Of a stretch of DNA of 64,000 nt, positions 58,991 through 64,000 are shown one piece after another. The stretch spans positions 1,613,767,859 to 1,613,831,858 of the forward strand of contig NC_056725.1 in assembly GCF_019279795.1 (NCBI RefSeq), given 5' to 3'. Each line of letters starts with the position of its first letter. Within the stretch, counting starts at the first letter, position 1. The notes beneath the pieces are model-generated. The model saw nothing but the letters and a program-made list of their open reading frames with translations, ran no database searches and was not told the DNA's origin. The position numbers and the translations under genes were made by a program. The stretch is from Protopterus annectens (lineage: Eukaryota > Chordata > Ceratodontiformes > Protopteridae).

Positions 58991-60774
58991 GGGTCCACTG
59001 GGACCCACATCAAATACATGCTATGGTGTTTATGTTTTAGCAACATATGTGGGTTAGTAATATTCAACACATTCCAGGGTTAGGTATAACAGCATGCATA
59101 GATATTCCCATTAATCCAGAAACCAGATATGGAACAGTTGAATAGCAAACAGAACACATGCATATATGGGACCCCAGTGGTAATTACAACAGCATGCAGG
59201 TACATTGATGGTATCATGCCACCCATGTTGGAGTATTTCAACATAGCACATGCATAGAAACAGACTTAAATAATTATCAAACAATAGGTCATATGTCCCA
59301 AAATTACAGTGAAGTCATGACGTACCAATTGAGTTGGGTATTAAGTTTATTGTTGCAGATATGGTGGGAGGGAGAGAAAGATGTCAATTAACAACTAGTA
59401 TATTCTTGTAGTTCGCATTACTTTTCTAGTCAGTGCTGTTATCTGTACCTTACAAGTATTACTATACTACCCTATTGCCTTAGTTTGGACAGTGATATGG
59501 CTGTCAGCAACTATATACATGAACTCGTTTTACCTGCAGTATACATCTCTTACCTGGTATAGCTGTGGAGGAATTGTTTGTTAACACTAACTGTTTCTAC
59601 ACATACTCCCAGATTCCAGGTTGATGTTATGGACATATCTGTCCATCTCTTTTTGCACAGACTCTGGCCATGTCTTGACCATATGCAGGTGAACCGGGAG
59701 ATTATTCAGACCAACTGCAACACTCACAATGCCATACAATACCAGAGTAAGCAGTACCAGTATAGGATATCAGCCTTTTATTTATAGGCACAATGTTCAT
59801 ATCTGATGGACCTGTGGGAGCAATGTTTGTTAGCACTACCTGAATGTTGCCACACAAATTACCAGACTCCACATTAGTATTATGCACATAGATCTCACAC
59901 TGTTACTGCACACACTCTGGTCACAGCTTGAAAACATGGGGGTGTAGATGGGACATACTTGGCTTATTACTCTCATAACATTTTGGGGGAGTTGCTAGTG
60001 TGACAGGTTTGTTCTTATAGATGTGTGACAATCAGCTGTATTTCCTGTTTGCTGCCTAAACATCTGGGATCATACTACTGATTTCCCAGGGGGACAGGGT
60101 GACAGGCAGCAGATATGATCCAGTATACTGGGCATTCTGGGCATATCTGTACAGTTGTGGGGGATAATTCTGTATGCAGCCTACTTCCACTCCCAGGATT
60201 GAAACAATGGCTGTGTGTGCTAAAAATACAACAGTTCACGTCTCAGTTGCATGTGCTATTTGGATTTTGTTGCATGTTTTTCACTGTTTTCTCTCTGTGT
60301 CTCTCTCAGTTTTACTAAATGACCTCTGGGGATTACACCAGAAATATACAGACATTCCTACATATTTTATTTATGTTGCACAGTGTGGGTAACAGTGCTT
60401 AATACAACAGTACTATTATGTGCTTGCAAATCTACATTACCATATGATACCCAAGTAAACACATGCTGTCAAGCAGTTAGACCTTTATTGTCAGGCTATT
60501 ATGCTTTTATTTATGTACAACCTATATGAGACTCTCCCTGCCATATTTTCTGGTGTATGCAGTAGTTGCATTAAACAATACAGGTTTTATACAGGCAATT
60601 AACTTACTAATACTTTTAGATTTATTTCCTGTGACAGTACATGCAAGACTATCACTAACCTGCCTCATGTCGCAACCTCTCCAAGAAAAATCCATGGGCA
60701 TCCTGGTTCGCAGCCTGCTCACTTGCAGCTGTGAAGGGCATAAGAGGATTATTTAGCCATACCTATCCATAATA
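58991..60774. other. Presumed intron of S2 and element body
   Basis: No exon or gene recognised. Two diverged ~250-bp direct repeats may exist (59565-59680 and 59810-59925 both contain TTTGTTARCACTA, CACA and GACTCTGGCCATG/CACTCTGGTCACA words). Confidence 0.35.
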
Positions 60775-61126
60775 TACATGAGCTAGCAATTATTAAACAG
60801 GTAGTGGAGTGATACTTGCACACATCTGGGACCTCCCCTGTCCTCCTAGCCTCTTGGATCCACTGATCCAAGAGAGATTCCCCCTTTTGCCGCTTCAGGT
60901 TGGCATAGTGATGCCTGACCTGCTCACCAGTTCGGGGTATGCCAGTGGCACTGGTGAGGTCACAGGCGAGACAGTCCCAGGCTTCCGCTTTATATTGGGA
61001 ACCCTGGTACTGGCCCTGCAGCAGTCTCTGCTCATGGTCTTTGACAAGGAGTCCTGCCATGACTCTGGACTCCTGGATGCCCCAGCGCTGTGTCTGAAAG
61101 TGCACACCCTCTCCCATTCCAGACAT
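60775..61126 (-). pseudogene. SANT/Myb-like partner gene of element A, DNA-binding exon (S2)
   Basis: The minus-strand frame from ATG 61126 reads MSGMGEGVHFQTQRWGIQES, RVMAGLLVKDHEQRLLQGQY, KAEAWDCLACDLTSATGIPR, TGEQVRHHYANLKRQKGESL, LDQWIQEARRTGEVPDV. Trp near residue 15, Trp near residue 51 and RTGEQVRHHYANLK in the last helix are the trihelix Myb/SANT pattern (Myb_DNA-bind_4-like). Residues after GEVPDV run into likely intron (a donor near 60795-60790 is not certain), so the frame to 60749 is over-long. The third helix shares EQVRHH with S1, so the two are related. No stop is seen in this exon. I mark it as a probable pseudogene because its companion exon looks broken. Confidence 0.65.
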
Positions 61127-61178
61127 GGTGCCTGCAAGGGGAAGCTAGAACCAGTTATGAGATGTATTCCCACCTGTT

Positions 61179-61192
61179 AGGTTTAAATAGGG
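61179..61192 (-). promoter_or_regulatory. TATA-like element of SANT gene S2
   Basis: On the minus strand, CTATTTAAAC lies 55-64 bases upstream of ATG 61126, a good place for a TATA-type promoter of this gene. Confidence 0.4.
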
Positions 61193-61675
61193 CTGATTTC
61201 CCGCACTTTGCCATGATTGTACGGTTTTGAAAAGGCTGAGCTATTGGCAAGCCTGCTTACCTAAGGTTGGCATTGTTTAAAGTGGTATACCAATGGGCAA
61301 ATTGAGTTAGCTGGCCTACACTTTGCTTACACCTACTAAGCTGGCCTGTACAATGCTTAGCATTGCTTAATATTTAATTTGCATTATATTTGCTTTTTGG
61401 CATTGATTTATTATTCATTACATGTTATATATGTGTCTGGTATCCATGATTCATGGGTACATACACTGTATGGGGTCCTTGTGTTTATTAGGGGACTTCA
61501 GCACTTTATTGCAATTACACTTCACATCTGGGCTTACTGCAGTACTTCAGTTCACATAGTTATGTTATGTAGTAGGTTATAGAACATAAGACTATATAGA
61601 TTCCTTTCACATGTTCAGTTTGATTTTTACTATAGTGAGGATTTGTTTGGTGATACCTTAATCTTATATACTGCT
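61193..61675. other. Right flank of SANT gene S2
   Basis: Contains GCTTAC/GCTTAG words from 61250-61375 that resemble the bodies of the family T SINEs without a tRNA head. No gene seen. The right end of the large element may lie here, but no terminal repeat could be fixed. Confidence 0.35.
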
Positions 61676-62025
61676 GTTATGGCTTAGTGGTTAATTACTG
61701 TGACTATAATGTACATGATTCTGGGTTCAAGACCTGCAAAGGCTGTTTATTTTGTTGCTCGGCAGAACAGCGGCTGTTGGATACAGAGTGATTAAGGTAC
61801 TTTTAAGCACTTGTAAGCAGGTGTGTGTGAGGGTAAGCAATGATAATCTCCGGTTAAATATGCTTACAGAGAGTTAGCTTCAATATTGCTTAACTTGTGT
61901 GCGCATTGCTTACCCCTCCACAAACGGGCTTAAACCCGCTTACTAGTGCTTACATATGCTTACTACTGCTTAATAGTGCTTACACTTGCTTAATAGTGCT
62001 TACTCCCACTTACCACTGCACTAAT
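61676..62025 (+). mobile_element. tRNA-derived SINE (family T, copy 3)
   Basis: A-box TGGCTTAGTGG at 61680-61690 matches the consensus. B-box GGTTCAAGACC at 61724-61734. The body is shared with 57841-58145 (CTGCAAAGGCTGTTTATTTT, TGTTGGATACAGAGTGATTA). The 3' half is a run of TTAAGC and, from 61870 on, GCTTAC/GCTTAA units (TAGTGCTTACATATGCTTAC and similar) about 10 bases apart, which looks like secondary tandem growth. Confidence 0.9.
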
Positions 62026-62310
62026 TTACATAGTAATGTCTAATGGTTGTTGGGAAGGTTGGGGATTTGGAAGCTGTGTGGAGTTATCATTCATTACACA
62101 TTTTACCTTCCATTTGTGTCCCTGATTCCTGTGTACATATACTGTATGGGGCACATTTGATTATCTATGGACTTTGCAACATTATGACACTGACACCTCA
62201 CATCTGCATTTAATGCAGTTCTCCAGTTCGCAAATATATGTTATTTAGTAGGTTATGTAACTAAAAATATTGGTCATTAAGTGATTTAACATGGAAAATG
62301 GAATGTGCTG
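62026..62310. other. Intron-like DNA
   Basis: No gene recognised. It shares words with 61430-61560 (GTGTACATATACTGTATGGG, GTAGGTTATG), so a ~200-bp duplicated block flanks the family T SINE copy. Confidence 0.4.
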
Positions 62311-62380
62311 AAGCGGGAATCGAACCGAGAATGACTGCTCATAAGGCAAATGCTCTGCCCACTACACTATTGCAGTACTG
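62311..62380 (-). other. tRNA-like sequence (pseudo-tRNA or SINE head)
   Basis: On the minus strand, A-box TAGTGTAGTGG (62358-62368), B-box GGTTCGATTCC (62316-62326), and between them an anticodon-arm-like TTTGC-CTTATGA-GCAGT with TAT in the anticodon position. The acceptor and T stems pair poorly, so a working tRNA is unlikely. Confidence 0.5.
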
Positions 62381-62626
62381 CTTCATTTGCATATATCTTG
62401 CTTTTTATCCTCTTCTGCCATTTATGCTGCATTAACCGTAGCTAAGCGATGGGCAAACCAGCGCACCTGTGGTTAAATTTAATCTGTTTCATAAAAAAAT
62501 AAAGTATCTTTATATTTTTGTTTGTTAATTATTGCTCTTGTACATGTGGGGGGATGTTGCTGGGGGTATGTGTACACCTATGAGTAGTCTCGCTCATTGT
62601 TTTAGGACTTTCTTCTGTTCTTCATT
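62381..62626. other. Intron-like DNA
   Basis: AT-rich, no gene recognised. A G-run with TGGGGGGATGTTGCTGGGGG occurs near 62547-62566. Confidence 0.35.
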
Positions 62627-62836
62627 GCAGGGGCATGTATATTCTGACAGCTCTGCTCTCAAACATGCCCCCTGCACTCTTACATGCTCCATGTAAGATT
62701 AGGAGCTCAGGCAGCGTGCCTTCATTAATATGCATGGCACACTGCCATCCTGCTCCTAAACGTCCACTTCCGTGCAGGACTAAGCTAGTCCTGCTCAGAA
62801 GAATAGTAAATCCGGGGGTTAATCTATCTCAACAGA
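62627..62836. repeat. Cluster of four successive hairpins
   Basis: (1) 62627-62638 with 62663-62675 (GCAGGGGCATGT, one-base bulge). (2) TCTTACATG 62678-62686 with CATGTAAGA 62690-62698, perfect, 3-base loop. (3) 62701-62720 with 62736-62757, imperfect. (4) GCAGGACTA 62774-62782 with TAGTCCTGC 62786-62794, perfect, 3-base loop. This looks like a foldback element or a compound transposon end. Confidence 0.65.
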
Positions 62837-63459
62837 GTGACACCTTATACCATTATCTGTTTTTCTTTAGTAAAGAGCAAGTTTGCTAAAATTGCATAAC
62901 TGGAGGAGTGATGTCCCCTTCCAGTGGGTTAACTGACCTCGCACTTTTCTGGAGAATGACAGTTTGACACTTCTTTAATTAAAGATTTCATCAACATGGT
63001 CCAGAGTACGCTAGAACCTGCAATATTATGCACAATGTTTTATCCCAATGGAAAGACAGAAAATGGAAAAAATAGAGTACTTTATCTGTGTGCTGAGAGA
63101 AATAGCCTTATTGATGAAAGGAAGATGAGATTTCTTAATGTGATGGAAGATAAAGAAACTCTTCCTGCTTAGTTTTCTTTAGTAATGCTCAGCATTGATT
63201 ATGTTTGTGCCATACCACTGAGCCTTTCAGCAGCAAATGTTTCCCCGATAAATTCAGATTATTTTTGTTTCAGGCAGCACTTTAGATTATGGCTGCATGA
63301 CACAGGTGGTCCTATCAATCAGCTTGGTAGTGAGTACATTTTGTATTAAGCTGTAACAACAAAAAGCAATATTTAACAAATTCATACTGCTGGTCTGTGA
63401 CTTTAGCGAGGATATGTCATAAAGTAAAAGCCTTATTTCTATGCTTTGTTTCTTCATAG
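62837..63459 (+). other. Intron sequence upstream of the channel exon
   Basis: AT-rich unique-looking intron DNA ending in the polypyrimidine tract and acceptor (TTTGTTTCTTCATAG at 63445-63459). No further exon recognised. Confidence 0.7.
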
Positions 63460-63538
63460 GTGGGGAATCTCGGGCTGCTGTTCATGCTGCTGTTTTTTAT
63501 CTATGCTGCCCTTGGAGTAGAACTGTTTGGGAAACTGG
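63460..63538 (+). CDS. CACNA1H: T-type (Cav3) voltage-gated calcium channel exon, domain IV S5
   Basis: Encodes part of the pore-forming alpha-1 subunit of a low-voltage-activated calcium channel, a plasma-membrane protein. The 79-base exon starts in phase 0 after TTTCTTCATAG, reads [18 protein letters not shown] after an initial Val, then ELFGKL, and ends one base into the next codon before GTATGT. This hydrophobic stretch is the S5 helix of domain IV and is nearly invariant among Cav3.1, 3.2 and 3.3. The preceding residues in the family (ALPQ, from the S4-S5 linker) end exactly at such a boundary. Among paralogues, as I remember them, Cav3.2 has [14 protein letters not shown], Cav3.3 has GRL and Cav3.1 has FIF...GDL, so CACNA1H is the best guess; the paralogue is not secure. 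The next exon (pore loop) lies beyond the window. The previous exon was not found upstream. Confidence 0.9.
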
Positions 63539-64000
63539 GTATGTGCACAGATTTTTGTTGACAAATACGTTTTTCAATGCATTGCTTTCAGGATTAGCTT
63601 TTTTTCCTTGCCAGACTGTTTCATTCCCCATATAATTAATGCCTCTTCTACTTCTTTTTATTTCAGTTAAGAAAGTTTCACTGCTCAGTTTATGTACCAG
63701 TATGTTTCAGAAAATTATTATCTGTTAAAAACGTCATCCTTCAAATGGTATGAGGTGCAATTTTGAATCAAGTTCTGACATTCCAGATTAAATAAAGATA
63801 GCTAAGAGAATTATATACTATTTGGTCTTCTGAGGATGTATAGGTTAATATATTAATAGACAAGGAGTTTGTGACCAGTAAGGACTATTTTTGTTCCACT
63901 TGCTGTATCAGTTCAGACTCAGATCAGTCTACACCAGACTGTCATAAGACCTTAATACTGAACAAAATTGGTTCCAGCAAAAACTCACTACAAACTTTAC
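63539..64000 (+). other. Start of the downstream intron of the channel gene
   Basis: Begins GTATGT. AT-rich, no repeat or exon recognised to the end of the window. The short frame 63441-63635 is the exon read through into intron in another frame. Confidence 0.7.

Noticed and set aside
62311..62380. Working tRNA-Ile (TAT) gene
   Set aside because: A and B boxes are good but acceptor and T stems do not pair, so it is called tRNA-like only.

Overview
This window looks like non-coding DNA of a vertebrate with a large, repeat-rich genome. It probably lies inside one very large intron. The only convincing host coding sequence is a 79-base exon near the right end (63460-63538, + strand). It encodes the domain IV S5 segment of a T-type (Cav3) voltage-gated calcium channel and has clean splice sites. 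The preceding exon of that gene (IVS4 and the S4-S5 linker) was not found, so the upstream intron seems to exceed 63 kb. The repeats (tRNA-headed SINEs with a V-SINE-like central domain, an RTE/Expander-type LINE, CR1-like LINE fragments, a Penelope-like element, PIF/Harbinger transposases, long CA and TA tracts) fit a fish, lungfish or amphibian with a big genome. I cannot name the species.

Layout. 1-11.2 kb: AT-rich intron-like DNA with a broken Penelope-like element (1.56-3.98 kb), a possible orphan exon (6538-6627), several hairpin/MITE-like repeats, a GT/GA minisatellite and a SINE. 11.4-18.6 kb: a decayed Harbinger transposase gene (A), its 3' region and a tandem array, with CR1 pieces inside. 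18.6-31.2 kb: ordinary intron-like DNA with SINEs, a MITE, CR1 fragments and a 5'-truncated RTE copy with a long open frame. 31.9-52.6 kb: a second, better preserved Harbinger transposase gene (B), an 11-copy tandem array, a second RTE copy inside TA repeat, two SINEs, and on the minus strand a Myb/SANT-type protein gene in pieces. 52.9-61.2 kb: further SANT-gene pieces, a complete 615-bp MITE with 8-bp target duplication, and a second minus-strand SANT gene. 61.6-64 kb: SINE, tRNA-like sequence, hairpin cluster, calcium-channel exon.

The main interpretation is that the accessory DNA holds two related, unusually large PIF/Harbinger elements with the same gene order: transposase (+), tandem array with a tRNA-like box, a shared ~270-320-bp block, SANT partner gene (-). 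Element B (about 31.9-52.6 kb) appears to lie inside, or next to the split halves of, element A (11.4-18.6 and about 53-61.2 kb). PIF/Harbinger transposases are known to work with a separately encoded Myb/SANT protein; here the two genes would be about 15-20 kb apart instead of the few kb usual for the superfamily. No terminal inverted repeat with a 3-bp target duplication was found, so the boundaries are inferred. All transposon genes seen carry stops or frameshifts except the truncated RTE frame at 25.2 kb.
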